Below are positions 26,567 to 35,949 of a stretch of 56,718 nt of DNA, piece by piece. The notes under the pieces were generated by a model, which was not told the origin of the DNA, searched no databases, and was given only the letters and a program-made list of their open reading frames with translations. Every line of letters starts with the position of its first letter. Within the stretch, counting starts at the first letter, position 1. Both the position numbers and the translations under genes were made by a program. Source of the DNA: a bacterium (GTDB taxonomy: Bacteria > SM23-31); NCBI GenBank assembly GCA_028278455.1, contig JANQEH010000243.1:1-56718 (forward strand), given 5' to 3'.

Positions 26567-27271
26567 TTATTCTGCCATTTTGTCCAGAAGCTCTGCGTAG
26601 ATCTTCTCCGATTTACTTAAATTCTTCAGATAAAAAGTTTTATCATACAGTGTGTCTGATTCCGTATCCAGAACAGTAAAAGTGTCAGGGGATATCTCAT
26701 CTGCTACAAAAATCTCATCCTGGTTCTTTCCGAATTCAACCGTAAAATCGATAAGTTTCAGTTTTCTTCTATGAAAAAAGGATTTCAAAACTGCATTGAT
26801 CTTCAAAGCATTTTTTGACATCTGCTTGATTTCTTCCTGTGTTGCGATCTGGAGGGAATAGGCGTGATATTCATTAATAGGCGGATTCTTGAGATCGTCA
26901 TTTTTGAGATACATTTCGAGTATCGGAGAAGAAAGCTCCGTGCCTTCTTCAAGATCAAATCTCTCGCAGAGATCACCAACTGCAATATTTCTCATCAACA
27001 CCCTGATAAGTATGGGTTCAAGCTTCTTGATGAATAATCCCTTATCGCCGGATTCCTGTATAAAATGCGTTTTGACGTTATAGCTGCTAAGGTAGGTAAA
27101 TATCTGGGCTGATATTTTACTGTTGGCGCTCCCTTTATTCTTGATTTTTCCTTTCTTTGATGCATCGAGAGACGCTATATCATCTTTGAATTCCAGAAGC
27201 AGTACATCCTGTTTATCGGTAGCATATAAGGTTTTCGATTTTCCATCATACAGCTTTTCCTTTTTTTCCAC
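26567..27271 (-). CDS. purC: Phosphoribosylaminoimidazole-succinocarboxamide synthase
   Basis: PurC (SAICAR synthetase) joins aspartate to CAIR with ATP in purine synthesis. The 234 residues show LYDGKSKTLYAT, KGSANSKISAQIFTYL, RNIAVGDLCERFDLEEG and KLIDFTVEFGKN, all family hallmarks. The start is GTG at 27271, strongly supported by AGGAGG just upstream. purB, the next-but-one enzyme, lies 93 bp upstream on the same strand, so the two likely form a purine unit. Confidence 0.97.
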   Translation of the reverse strand: MEKKEKLYDGKSKTLYATDKQDVLLLEFKDDIASLDASKKGKIKNKGSANSKISAQIFTYLSSYNVKTHFIQESGDKGLFIKKLEPILIRVLMRNIAVGDLCERFDLEEGTELSSPILEMYLKNDDLKNPPINEYHAYSLQIATQEEIKQMSKNALKINAVLKSFFHRRKLKLIDFTVEFGKNQDEIFVADEISPDTFTVLDTESDTLYDKTFYLKNLSKSEKIYAELLDKMAE

Positions 27272-27364
27272 AATTTCCTCCTGTTCAACACTGATTTATA
27301 TTTTTCCTTTTATTTTCCGGTTCAATAATAACAAATCTGAAAAGTGATCGGTTCAGATATTATT

Positions 27365-28657
27365 CTATAGCAATCCTGCCTTGCGGAAGATATGATCTAT
27401 ATTTTTAGTGAAATTCTTTAGATTAAAGCAATCATCTATCTCTTCATCGGATAGAAGTTCTTTGATTTCAGAATCAGATCTTATCAGGTCCTGGAAACCA
27501 CCGTGTTCCCTGGCCTGCATAGCGGCAGATTGCACTACATCGTAGGCTTTTTCTCTTGTAAAACCTTTTTTAGACAATTTCAGAAGCAGTCCCTGTGAGA
27601 ATATAAGTCCTTCAACACGGTCAAGATTCTTCTTCATATTTTCAGGATTGACTTTCATATATTCCACAGTATGGATGAATTTCCTGATCATGTAATAAAC
27701 GATCGATGTGCTGTCCGGCAGGATGATCCTTTCAACTGATGAGTGAGAAATATCACGTTCATGCCAGAGGCAGATATTCTCGATTCCTGCCAAGGCATTA
27801 GTCCGTACAAGCCTCGCCATACCTGTCAGGCGCTCGCATACTATCGGATTCTTTTTATGCGGCATCGCAGATGAGCCTTTCTGCTTTTTTCCGAAAGGTT
27901 CTTCGACTTCAGCTACTTCGGTCCGGTGCAGGTGTCTGATTTCAGTAGAAAATTTCTCCAGAGATGCAGCCAGCAGTGCAAGAGAGGTGAGAAATTCAGC
28001 ATGCCTGTCGCGCTGTATCACCTGTGTTGATACCGGGGCAGGCTTTAAGCCCAACTCTTCGCAGACCAGCTCCTCGATCCGGGGATCTACATAAGCGAAG
28101 GTTCCAACGGCTCCGGAAATCTGTCCGAAAGAGACACCTTCTACGGCCCGTTCGATCCTTGTTCTGGATCTGATCAGCTCAGTATACCAGAGAGCGAGTT
28201 TCATACCTAAAGTAATAGGTTCGGAAGCAACCCCGTGTGTACGTCCAAGCATAACCTGGTCTTTATATTTTAATGCCTGCTTTTTCGTAACATCTATTAA
28301 TTCATCAAGTACTTTCAAGATCAGTTTTCCGGCTTCCCTGCATTGAAGAGCCAGAGTAGTATCTAAAAGATCGGATGATGTCATTCCGAGATGAACATAC
28401 CTGGAATCGGGACCAATGAATTCCGCCATACTTGTCAGAAAGGCTATAACATCATGCTGGACTTCTTCCTCAATCTCATTGATACGGTCTATATTGAAAT
28501 CGGCCTTTTCTTCGATTGTCTTCAGGGCCTCTCCCGGAATGTTTCCAAGCTTAGCCTGTGCTCTGCAGACAGCGAGTTCAATATCCTTCCAGTATGTGAA
28601 TCTGCTTTCGTCTTTCCAGATATTCGCTATTTCGGGCAGGTTATATCGTTCTATCAT
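27365..28657 (-). CDS. purB: Adenylosuccinate lyase
   Basis: PurB removes fumarate from SAICAR and from adenylosuccinate. The 430-residue protein has the fumarase/aspartase superfamily signature GSSAMPHKKNP, plus TSSDLLDTTLALQ and GRTHGVASEP near the active site. The start MIERYNLPEIANIW is typical. It lies upstream of purC and downstream of the HtrA protease gene on the same strand. Confidence 0.97.
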   Translation of the reverse strand: MIERYNLPEIANIWKDESRFTYWKDIELAVCRAQAKLGNIPGEALKTIEEKADFNIDRINEIEEEVQHDVIAFLTSMAEFIGPDSRYVHLGMTSSDLLDTTLALQCREAGKLILKVLDELIDVTKKQALKYKDQVMLGRTHGVASEPITLGMKLALWYTELIRSRTRIERAVEGVSFGQISGAVGTFAYVDPRIEELVCEELGLKPAPVSTQVIQRDRHAEFLTSLALLAASLEKFSTEIRHLHRTEVAEVEEPFGKKQKGSSAMPHKKNPIVCERLTGMARLVRTNALAGIENICLWHERDISHSSVERIILPDSTSIVYYMIRKFIHTVEYMKVNPENMKKNLDRVEGLIFSQGLLLKLSKKGFTREKAYDVVQSAAMQAREHGGFQDLIRSDSEIKELLSDEEIDDCFNLKNFTKNIDHIFRKAGLL

Positions 28658-28677
28658 ATAATGTTTTCCATTCTGTT

Positions 28678-29871
28678 TTATTCTTTTCTTTCTACTGTCA
28701 TTGTTAAACTGTACGCTTGTCCATTGCGGATAATAGTCATAGGGACGGTATCACCCGGGCGAAGTCCTCTCTCTTTAAATGCCCTGGTTGCATCCGGAGC
28801 AGATCTGATCTGCCGGTCAAAGATCTGGATGATAACATCTGCCACCTGCAGCCCGGCTCTCTCTGCAGGGCTGTTTTTATCTACACCTGAGACGATCGCA
28901 CCGTTTGTTGTTCTCAGGTTAAGCCTCCGGGCAAGGTAACGGGTAATATTAGCGATCGACAAACCGGTATAGTTAGCGCGCTCTATTTCGCCCTTTGTCT
29001 GAAGCTCATTTACGATTTCCATTATTTTATTAATGGGAATAGCGAAACCTAATCCAATATTGCCTTCACCGGTTCCTCCAGTGAAGATGAAAGTATTCAT
29101 ACCGATAACTTCACCGCTTCCATTGATCAGAGGGCCCCCGCTGTTCCCGTGGTTGATCGAGGCATCGGTCTGTATCATATCCTCATAAATACGGTTGTTC
29201 CCATCCATTCCGAAGTTTTGCTCGGTTGCGCTGATCACACCAACAGTGACTATCGGTTTGTTATTCATATCAGACAGTCCGAATGGATTGCCCATTGCAA
29301 TTACCCATTCGCCCAGGTAAATGTCATCAGAGTTTCCGAGGTTAACCGTAGGGAGGTTTTCACCATCTATTTTCAGGAGAGCTATATCGGTTAATCTGTC
29401 GCTGTGGACTTTCTCCGCGAGATAGGATTCTCCTCCGGGCAAAGTAACCCGTATTTCTGTAGCTGCCTCCACAACGTGGTCATTCGTTATAATATACCCG
29501 TCATTAGACACAATGAATCCGGATCCTAATCCGCTGACCTGCTGCTCTCTCATAATATCCCCGAAGAAACGCCTGTAAAAAGAATCCTGGAATACAGGTA
29601 CACGCTGAGTGGCTTTAACGCTGATACCGACAACAGCAGGCATTGAATTCTGTACAGCTACTGTGATAGCATTTCGCCTGGACTCAACAAGCTGAAACGC
29701 ACCGCTGTCTGCGTAAACACTGAAAGAACGCGCCCGCTCTCCGGTTACGACATTTTCGGCAACGTCTAAAACTGCGTTGTTTTCAGCAGCTGGGCTCTTT
29801 CTGTATTCCCTGATAAGGAGTATCAGGGCGATCAACAAAAAGAAATATGCAATGTTTCTTTGAGTTTTCAT
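28678..29871 (-). CDS. HtrA/DegP-type periplasmic serine protease
   Basis: A quality-control protease of the envelope. An N-terminal hydrophobic segment (9-21) anchors or exports it. The trypsin-like domain shows the triad His132 (TNDHVVEA), Asp162 (LTDIALLKID) and Ser244 (HGNSGGPLIN). One PDZ domain follows from about 300 to 395 (GAIVSGVDKNSPAERAGLQV), so it is a DegS-like one-PDZ form of 397 residues. It starts 12 bp after the transaldolase-like gene, without a clear ribosome site. Confidence 0.95.
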   Translation of the reverse strand: MKTQRNIAYFFLLIALILLIREYRKSPAAENNAVLDVAENVVTGERARSFSVYADSGAFQLVESRRNAITVAVQNSMPAVVGISVKATQRVPVFQDSFYRRFFGDIMREQQVSGLGSGFIVSNDGYIITNDHVVEAATEIRVTLPGGESYLAEKVHSDRLTDIALLKIDGENLPTVNLGNSDDIYLGEWVIAMGNPFGLSDMNNKPIVTVGVISATEQNFGMDGNNRIYEDMIQTDASINHGNSGGPLINGSGEVIGMNTFIFTGGTGEGNIGLGFAIPINKIMEIVNELQTKGEIERANYTGLSIANITRYLARRLNLRTTNGAIVSGVDKNSPAERAGLQVADVIIQIFDRQIRSAPDATRAFKERGLRPGDTVPMTIIRNGQAYSLTMTVERKE

Positions 29872-29883
29872 GATTTTAACAGT

Positions 29884-30528
29884 TTATTTTTCTACTTTTT
29901 CCCAGTCTTTCAGGAATTTTTCTATTCCTATATCCGTTAACGGATGTTTAATTATCTGGTTAATGACCTTGAACGGGATAGTAGCAATATCGGCGCCGGA
30001 AAGGGCGGATTCAACAACGTGCAGGGTATTCCTGATACTGGCTGAAATGATCTGAGTTTCTATTTCATAGTTGTCATAGATCGTTACTATGTCCCGTATC
30101 ATATCCATCCCGAAACTGGTCATGTCATCGATCCTGCCGATAAAAGGACTGACGAAAGTTGCTCCCGCCTTCGCTGCCAGTAAAGCCTGGGTTGGCTGAA
30201 ATATCAGTGTGCAGTTGGTCGGGATACCTTCACCGGTGAATCTTTTTATGACTTTCAGGCCCTCCATTGTGATGGGAACCTTTATATTTATATTGTCAGC
30301 TATCTTTGCAAGTTCCTTACCCTCTTTGAACATTTCTTCAGAGTCAAGGCTTATAACCTCAGCGCTGACCGGCCCTTTTACTACTTCGCAGATCTCTTTC
30401 AGTTTATCCGGATATGTTCCGGTTTCCTTTGCCATCAATGATGGATTAGTCGTAACACCATCAAGAACGCCGAGGCTGGCGGCTTCTTTGATCTCGTCTA
30501 TATTGGCTGTATCAATAAAGATCTTCAT
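29884..30528 (-). CDS. Transaldolase / fructose-6-phosphate aldolase family protein
   Basis: A small TIM-barrel transaldolase of 214 residues. [27 protein letters not shown] and NINIKVPIT with the Schiff-base Lys83 identify the Fsa/TalC group. These move dihydroxyacetone units in the pentose phosphate pathway or cleave fructose 6-phosphate; short bacterial members are usually true transaldolases. AGGAG lies about 10 nt before the ATG. It sits between truA and the HtrA gene. Confidence 0.93.
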   Translation of the reverse strand: MKIFIDTANIDEIKEAASLGVLDGVTTNPSLMAKETGTYPDKLKEICEVVKGPVSAEVISLDSEEMFKEGKELAKIADNINIKVPITMEGLKVIKRFTGEGIPTNCTLIFQPTQALLAAKAGATFVSPFIGRIDDMTSFGMDMIRDIVTIYDNYEIETQIISASIRNTLHVVESALSGADIATIPFKVINQIIKHPLTDIGIEKFLKDWEKVEK

Positions 30529-30573
30529 TTGGTAATTCTCCTATAATTGTATAGTTTGATTTAAATTCCATTA

Positions 30574-31305
30574 TCAGTAATTGACTTTCTCAAGACATAA
30601 TCCGTTTGCAGGGGCAAGGCTCGAAACTCTTGATCTGTCATTGTTTACCAGGATATTCCTGATTATACCTGGCTCTAAAGTACCCCTTCCTATATCTGTC
30701 AGAGTCCCTGTTATTGCCCTGACCATTCCGTGCATAAACCTGTTTGATCTTATCCTGAATTCGATCCTTTTGTCTTTTTCAATAATATCAGTATGGAAAA
30801 CCGTACATTTATAATTATTGATTTCCGGATTCAGTTTCGAAAATGGCTCAAAGTCATGTGTACCGGTCAGGTTATCCAAAGCGCTTCTCATCTTCTCTAC
30901 ATTTAATTCAGAAGAGATCTCCCAGCTGAATCTCCTATCCAGGGCTGAATATTCAGAATGGATATTATACCTGTACTGTCTGCTGACGGCATCAAACCTT
31001 GCGTGAAAACCGGGATGTGTTTTCTCCAGGTGTACAATGCTGATATCTTCGGGTAAAAGAGAATTCATTGCTCTTAGAAGTTTCAGGTTATCCTCATCCT
31101 CCGGACAGTCAAAATGGATTATCTGCTGTTCAGCATGGACGCCCGTGTCGGTCCGGCCTGAACCGGTGATCCGTATACTGCTTCCAAATCTTGTAAGCAG
31201 GGCTTTCTCAATCTCACCCTGTACGGTTCTAATATCCGGTTGAACCTGCCATCCGCAAAAGTCCGTGCCGTCATATCTGACCGAAGCTTTAATTCTGGCG
31301 CTCAA
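30574..31305 (-). CDS. truA: tRNA pseudouridine(38-40) synthase
   Basis: TruA modifies U38-40 in the anticodon arm of many tRNAs. GSGRTDTGVHAEQQ contains the catalytic Asp53, and the YDGTDFCGWQ start and RFMHGMVRAITGTL near the end are standard. The start is a TTG at 31303-31305 whose bases overlap the ecfT stop as TTGA, so translation of the two genes is coupled. Length (243) is normal. Confidence 0.96.
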   Translation of the reverse strand: MSARIKASVRYDGTDFCGWQVQPDIRTVQGEIEKALLTRFGSSIRITGSGRTDTGVHAEQQIIHFDCPEDEDNLKLLRAMNSLLPEDISIVHLEKTHPGFHARFDAVSRQYRYNIHSEYSALDRRFSWEISSELNVEKMRSALDNLTGTHDFEPFSKLNPEINNYKCTVFHTDIIEKDKRIEFRIRSNRFMHGMVRAITGTLTDIGRGTLEPGIIRNILVNNDRSRVSSLAPANGLCLEKVNY

Positions 31306-32147
31306 ATTACGATCACTGCTGCGGCTGTTAAACTTATAAGAATTAATGCCCTCAGATCATTTTTCCCGAATCGTGATTCATAGAAATACGTCCTTTCCGT
31401 ATTTCCCGGATAGCCTCTCGATTCCAGGGCAAGAGCAAGTGTGTCTGCCCGTCTGAAAACCGAAATAAAAAGCGGGATTACCAGAGAGGATATTCCTCTG
31501 ATCCTGTTGACAATGCTGCCCTTGAAATCAGCGCCTCTCGATATCTGCGCTGTCTTGATCCTTTCAGCTTCCTCGAACAATATCGGAATGAACCTGATAG
31601 TAATGCCCAGTAGCAATGCAGCCCTGTCAGTTTTAATACCTGTCTTTTTCAAAGGACGAAGAGTTTTTTCAATACCGCTGACCATTTCAGTCGGTGAGGT
31701 TGTTACCATCATAACAACGGAGAACGCCACGATAAGAAAAAGCCTTGCACTGAAAAAAGTCCCTGATCTTAAACCTTGATAAGTAATTTCGAGACCTGTA
31801 TAAGGGATATTGAATATTACATCCCCCTTTGTAAATAATGCGTGCAGAAAGAAAGTTAAACCAAATATCAGTAAAAAAACTTGTAACTGTTTTACATAGA
31901 CAGTTAAATGAACTCTTGATATGTAGAAAAAGATGATCAGCAGTGTATAAAGGAAAACAAGGATCCCTGCGCTCCAGTTAGTCATTGTAAGAAACACGAG
32001 GATTAACAATATAAGAGATTTAGTTCTGGGATCCAATCCGTGAATTAAAGAGCTTCCTGTGACGTACTGCCCTAAAGTTAAATTATGCAACGACTTCGGT
32101 CTCAAAGTTAAAAAGTAAAATATATGGAATTTTTTCCGAAATTCCAA
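31302..32147 (-). CDS. ecfT: Energy-coupling factor transporter transmembrane protein EcfT
   Basis: EcfT is the shared membrane subunit of ECF vitamin and metal importers and couples the EcfA ATPases to substrate-binding S-components. Typical features are LIHGLDPRTKSLILLI near the N-terminus, five or six helices, and the two coupling motifs AQISRGADF and LALESRGYPG. The first 20 residues are longer than usual; a TTG at about 32087 (before HNLTLGQYV) is an alternative start. No EcfA or S-component gene is adjacent. It overlaps truA by 4 bp. Confidence 0.88.
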   Translation of the reverse strand: MEFRKKFHIFYFLTLRPKSLHNLTLGQYVTGSSLIHGLDPRTKSLILLILVFLTMTNWSAGILVFLYTLLIIFFYISRVHLTVYVKQLQVFLLIFGLTFFLHALFTKGDVIFNIPYTGLEITYQGLRSGTFFSARLFLIVAFSVVMMVTTSPTEMVSGIEKTLRPLKKTGIKTDRAALLLGITIRFIPILFEEAERIKTAQISRGADFKGSIVNRIRGISSLVIPLFISVFRRADTLALALESRGYPGNTERTYFYESRFGKNDLRALILISLTAAAVIVI

Positions 32148-32334
32148 GTCTTAACTGCCTGTGGAAAATGTGTCTCAGGCTCAAAACTCAATGTTTTTTT
32201 TGGCCGGCTAATGTGTAACAGTCTTTCAAGGAAGACCTGACGGCATTCTGATCGTATAAAAGTAATGAACTTTAATAAAAGAATGTTTATATTACCAGGT
32301 TAAACGATCTGATCATATAATTGAAAGTGAGTAT

Positions 32335-33273
32335 ATGGAGTATAATTATCCTCCTTACCGGACTGAAATTCCAGACTATCCTCAGGGTGAGCCGGGGTAT
32401 GTCCGGCAGCCTCAGAAAAAAGCGCTGAATATAGTTCTATTTATTTTGACTGTAGGTTCCACATTATTCATGGGATCGATCCTTGAGGGCGGGAATCCGT
32501 TCGAAAGTATCTGGCAGTTAAGGCTTGGAGTTCCCTTTTCCGGAACACTGCTGGGCATTATCGGACTACATGAATTCGGGCATTATTACATGTGCAGGAG
32601 ACATGGAGTGAATGCAACTCTACCGTTCTTTATACCGGCTCCGACAATAATAGGTACTCTTGGAGCAGTAATTCGGATAAAATCGCCTATTACTACAAAT
32701 AAAGCGCTTTTTGATATTGGGGCCGCTGGTCCGATAGCTGGTTTCGTGGTAACTGTTCCGGCAATAATATACGGACTCCATACTGCGGAAGTCAGAGAGG
32801 TGGCCGATGCTGCTGGCGCTCTTACGTTCGGAGATCCGCTTTTTATGAAAATAGCGATGAAATATATTATAGGCGATATCCCGGACGGATTTACAGTTTA
32901 TATTTCCTCGGTTGGTTTTGCAGGATGGGTTGGACTGCTTGTGACCGCATTCAACCTGCTGCCGATAGGGCAGCTCGATGGAGGACACATAGCCTATTCA
33001 TTGATCGGTAAAAAGCAGACAATCCTGGGATTCGGAGCCTTTATTGCTCTGTTTCCGCTGACTTTCTTCTGGTGGGGATGGTTTGTCTGGATAATTTTAT
33101 CACTTGTAATGAAAATAAAACATCCAACAGCTCATACATCTATGGAACCGCTCGATATGAAGAGAAAGCTGATAGGCCTGCTGTGCCTGTTAATATTCAT
33201 ATTGTGTTTCATTCCAGTGCCAATAGAGGGAATGGGGTTAAAACAGTTTGCTGAGAACTTCACCAGATTTTAA
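32335..33273 (+). CDS. Site-2 protease family (M50) membrane metalloprotease
   Basis: An intramembrane zinc protease. The HExxH motif is HEFGHYYM near residue 80, and the second metal motif is NLLPIGQLDGGH near 215. About six hydrophobic helices span the 312 residues, and there is no PDZ domain. This fits the group of simple S2P-like proteins related to plant EGY proteases. The substrate is unknown. It starts a plus-strand run; panC follows after 11 bp. Confidence 0.92.
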   Translation: MEYNYPPYRTEIPDYPQGEPGYVRQPQKKALNIVLFILTVGSTLFMGSILEGGNPFESIWQLRLGVPFSGTLLGIIGLHEFGHYYMCRRHGVNATLPFFIPAPTIIGTLGAVIRIKSPITTNKALFDIGAAGPIAGFVVTVPAIIYGLHTAEVREVADAAGALTFGDPLFMKIAMKYIIGDIPDGFTVYISSVGFAGWVGLLVTAFNLLPIGQLDGGHIAYSLIGKKQTILGFGAFIALFPLTFFWWGWFVWIILSLVMKIKHPTAHTSMEPLDMKRKLIGLLCLLIFILCFIPVPIEGMGLKQFAENFTRF

Positions 33274-33284
33274 TCTCAGGAATT

Positions 33285-34139
33285 ATGAAGATATACAAGA
33301 AAATTAAAAGTATTCAGTCCTACCTGAGGAAGGTCGCATCTGACGGAATTAAGATCGGATTTGTTCCTACTATGGGCTATCTTCATGAGGGTCATCTGAG
33401 CCTGGTTGACAGGTCGTTAAAAAATTGTGATCATACAGTTGTAAGCGTCTATGTGAATCCCATGCAGTTCGCTCCAAATGAAGATCTCGCAAGGTATCCA
33501 AGAGACTTGAAAAGAGATTTGAAGTTACTAAGAGAAAGGGGAGTCGATACGGTCTTTCTGCCGAATAACAGCGAGATGTATCCAGATGGTTTTGACACGT
33601 ATGTATCGGTCGGCAGCATCACGAAAATCGGAGAAGGGGTATCCAGACCGACACATTTCAACGGTGTTACTACAATTGTCTTGAAATTATTGAACACTGT
33701 CCGCACAGATATTCTTTATCTCGGGCAGAAAGATATTCAGCAGGCATTAGTCATTAAAAAAATGGTCAAGGATCTGAACATGCCTGTCAAAGTAGAGATA
33801 TGCCCGACTGTCAGGGAGCGAGACGGGCTGGCATTGAGCTCAAGAAATGTTTATTTATCAAATGAATTGAGGAATAATGCACTGTCACTGATAAGCGCTT
33901 TGAAAACAGGTGAAAAGGCTATTAGGTACGGCATAATAAGGTGCGCGGCTATCGAAAGAAGAATGAGATCAAAATTCGGAGAATTCAAGGGAATGAAACT
34001 CGATTACATTCTTTTTGCCGATGTTAAAACGTTCAAACCTGTAAAATCGATCACAGGCAGAACCGTTATCGCGATCGCAGGTTTTGCAGGCAGGACCAGG
34101 CTAATTGATAATATCATTGTAAATCCGGGAGTAAGATAA
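33285..34139 (+). CDS. panC: Pantothenate synthetase
   Basis: PanC joins pantoate and beta-alanine with ATP, a step to coenzyme A. The 284-residue protein has PTMGYLHEGHLSLVDRS (the HIGH-like ATP site is HEGH), YVNPMQFAPNEDLARYPR, THFNGVTTIVLKLLN and the KMSK-like ALSSRNVYLS. AGGA lies 5 nt before the ATG. No panB or panD is adjacent. Confidence 0.96.
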   Translation: MKIYKKIKSIQSYLRKVASDGIKIGFVPTMGYLHEGHLSLVDRSLKNCDHTVVSVYVNPMQFAPNEDLARYPRDLKRDLKLLRERGVDTVFLPNNSEMYPDGFDTYVSVGSITKIGEGVSRPTHFNGVTTIVLKLLNTVRTDILYLGQKDIQQALVIKKMVKDLNMPVKVEICPTVRERDGLALSSRNVYLSNELRNNALSLISALKTGEKAIRYGIIRCAAIERRMRSKFGEFKGMKLDYILFADVKTFKPVKSITGRTVIAIAGFAGRTRLIDNIIVNPGVR

Positions 34140-34144
34140 AGAAT

Positions 34145-34873
34145 ATGAACAAGACGGCTGTTGTAATACTTGCGGCGGGAAAGGGAAAGAGAATGGGAGG
34201 AGAGTTTCCGAAGGTACTTTTCAAGCTGGGAGATAAACCGATCATCGATTATATTGTCGAGACAGTGTTGAAGCTGGGACTTGAAAAAACGGTCATTGTT
34301 GCAGGATTCGGTAAAGACCAGCTGATCGGACACCTTGATAAATTCAATGGCCTTGATTTCGCAATTCAGGAACAGCAGCTGGGGACAGGCCATGCTGTCC
34401 AGCAAGCCGCCGCTGATTTCGTTGGATTTCACGGCGATGTCATGGTGCTAAACGGTGACGTTCCACTGATATCCGGTGATGTCCTTACACAGTTTATCAG
34501 TTTTCACAAAGAGTCGGATTCAGGTGCAACGGTTTTAACCGCAGATTATGATGATCCAACCGGGTATGGAAGAATAGTAAGGGATCAGCAAAACAGACTT
34601 CATAAGATCGTAGAGCACAAAGATGCATCTGAAGAAGAACTGAAAATTCGAGAGATCAACACAGGAATACTGATATTCAGATCAGGACCGCTGTTCGATA
34701 ACCTTTCAGAGATACAAGACAATAATTCCCAGGAAGAATTCTATATTACTGATATGATCGAGATCCTGAGAAATAGGGATATACCTGTTTCAGTCTGGAA
34801 AACACCTTACCCGGATCAGACATTCGGGATAAATACACCGGAACATCTTGAGGCGTTGACAGGACTTCTTTAA
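34145..34873 (+). CDS. GlmU-type UDP-GlcNAc pyrophosphorylase domain protein (no acetyltransferase domain)
   Basis: A sugar-1-phosphate nucleotidyltransferase of 242 residues. VILAAGKGKRMGGEFPKVLF, the uridine-binding EQQLGTGHAVQQA, the metal site NGDVPLI and NTGILIF match the N-terminal half of GlmU. The left-handed beta-helix acetyltransferase half (about 220 residues in GlmU) is absent, as the stop falls right after the first domain. It therefore probably makes only a UDP-sugar. It follows panC by 5 bp, so it is likely cotranscribed. Confidence 0.85.
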   Translation: MNKTAVVILAAGKGKRMGGEFPKVLFKLGDKPIIDYIVETVLKLGLEKTVIVAGFGKDQLIGHLDKFNGLDFAIQEQQLGTGHAVQQAAADFVGFHGDVMVLNGDVPLISGDVLTQFISFHKESDSGATVLTADYDDPTGYGRIVRDQQNRLHKIVEHKDASEEELKIREINTGILIFRSGPLFDNLSEIQDNNSQEEFYITDMIEILRNRDIPVSVWKTPYPDQTFGINTPEHLEALTGLL

Positions 34874-34898
34874 GCGGTTCGAAATAACCTAAAAAGAG

Positions 34899-34928
34899 TT
34901 GACAATTTAAATGTATTCTTTTTATATT
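34899..34928 (+). promoter_or_regulatory. Sigma-70 type promoter upstream of the LytR_C gene
   Basis: A consensus -35 TTGACA (34899-34904) is followed after 18 bp by TATATT (34923-34928). It lies about 25 bp after the GlmU-like gene and 124 bp before the next start. This should start a second transcript for the LytR_C-rsfS-kinase-mltG-uvrD group. Confidence 0.65.
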
Positions 34929-35052
34929 AAAACGAGGACCATTGAAATAGAGTTTTGAATCCTGATCCGGGATGATTTCCCGGCAGAGGTAAAATAAAAA
35001 TATTCTAACATTATAACCAGAATGGACCGGGCAAGGACAACCGGTTATTTTT

Positions 35053-35535
35053 ATGGTAAAAAGAAAACAGAGAGAACTAAGGGAAGCTAAGGAAAAAATT
35101 GAACGGCCTCAATTCGATCCCTCCCTACTGAAAAAGATTGCAGCAGGGGTGGCGGCCGTTGTCGTTCTATACGTTCTGGTATTCCATATTATTGTACCTA
35201 TAGCAGGTTCAGATCCGGAGACTGAAGAACCTATACCACCTCCCCCTGCGAAGGTTCGGGTGCTGAACGGCTGCGGTGTATCCGGGCTGGCAGACAGGCT
35301 CTCGGAATACCTCAGAACAAATTCGATTGAGGTGATAGATGCCGGCAATGCGGATAATTTCAATTATCCACAGACTATTGTTATTGAAAAGGATACTGCC
35401 GGGCACCACGGAAAGACAGTAGCCGACTTGCTCGGTGTAACAAACATGACTTATGATACAGGAACACCGGATTCCGTGAATGTTGAAGTGATTATAGGAA
35501 AAGACTACAGGAATTTTAATCCGTTCAGGCGTTAG
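35053..35535 (+). CDS. Membrane-anchored LytR C-terminal domain protein
   Basis: A 160-residue protein with a basic N-terminus, one membrane helix at about residues 32-52 (AAGVAAVVVLYVLVFHIIVP), a short Pro/Glu linker and a LytR_C domain from about 66 to 157 (VRVLNGCGVSGLADRLSEYL, VIIGKDY). In LytR-CpsA-Psr proteins this domain follows the catalytic part, but here it stands alone outside the cell membrane. Its role is unknown, probably envelope related. rsfS follows after 28 bp. Confidence 0.85.
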   Translation: MVKRKQRELREAKEKIERPQFDPSLLKKIAAGVAAVVVLYVLVFHIIVPIAGSDPETEEPIPPPPAKVRVLNGCGVSGLADRLSEYLRTNSIEVIDAGNADNFNYPQTIVIEKDTAGHHGKTVADLLGVTNMTYDTGTPDSVNVEVIIGKDYRNFNPFRR

Positions 35536-35563
35536 CCTGAAATTTTTATAAAGGTATGAACTT

Positions 35564-35941
35564 TTGCCCGGAAAGAAAAGTATACAGGTTTATGAAATAG
35601 CGAAGAAGATAGCGGAATTATCCCTGACAAAGAAGGCCGAAGATGTAGTAATTCTCGATCTGAGGAAGCTTACAAATATGTCGGATTATTTCGTGATCTG
35701 TACAGGAGATTCCGATAAACAGGTAATGGCTATTACAGATGCTATTATTGACGGATTAGCAGTAGATAAAATAAAGCCCTGGCATACAGAAGGTCAGAAT
35801 ACCGGTACCTGGGTGTTGATGGATTTTGTAGATGTAGTCGTTCATATTTTTCACAGGGATTCAAGAGACTTTTATAAATTGGAGGAGTTGTGGGGTGATG
35901 CGGAAAAAACATATATAAAAGATAATAACAATGAAAATTGA
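35564..35941 (+). CDS. rsfS: Ribosomal silencing factor RsfS
   Basis: RsfS binds ribosomal protein L14 and blocks subunit joining when nutrients are scarce. The 125 residues contain DVVILDLRKLTNMSDYFVIC and the family block GQNTGTWVLMDFVDVVVHIF, then YKLEELWGDA. The start is TTG at 35564 with an AAAGG ribosome site 8 nt upstream; the nearby ATG at 35556 is in another frame. It precedes the PfkB kinase gene by 8 bp. Confidence 0.95.
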   Translation: MPGKKSIQVYEIAKKIAELSLTKKAEDVVILDLRKLTNMSDYFVICTGDSDKQVMAITDAIIDGLAVDKIKPWHTEGQNTGTWVLMDFVDVVVHIFHRDSRDFYKLEELWGDAEKTYIKDNNNEN

Positions 35942-35949
35942 GGAAAATT

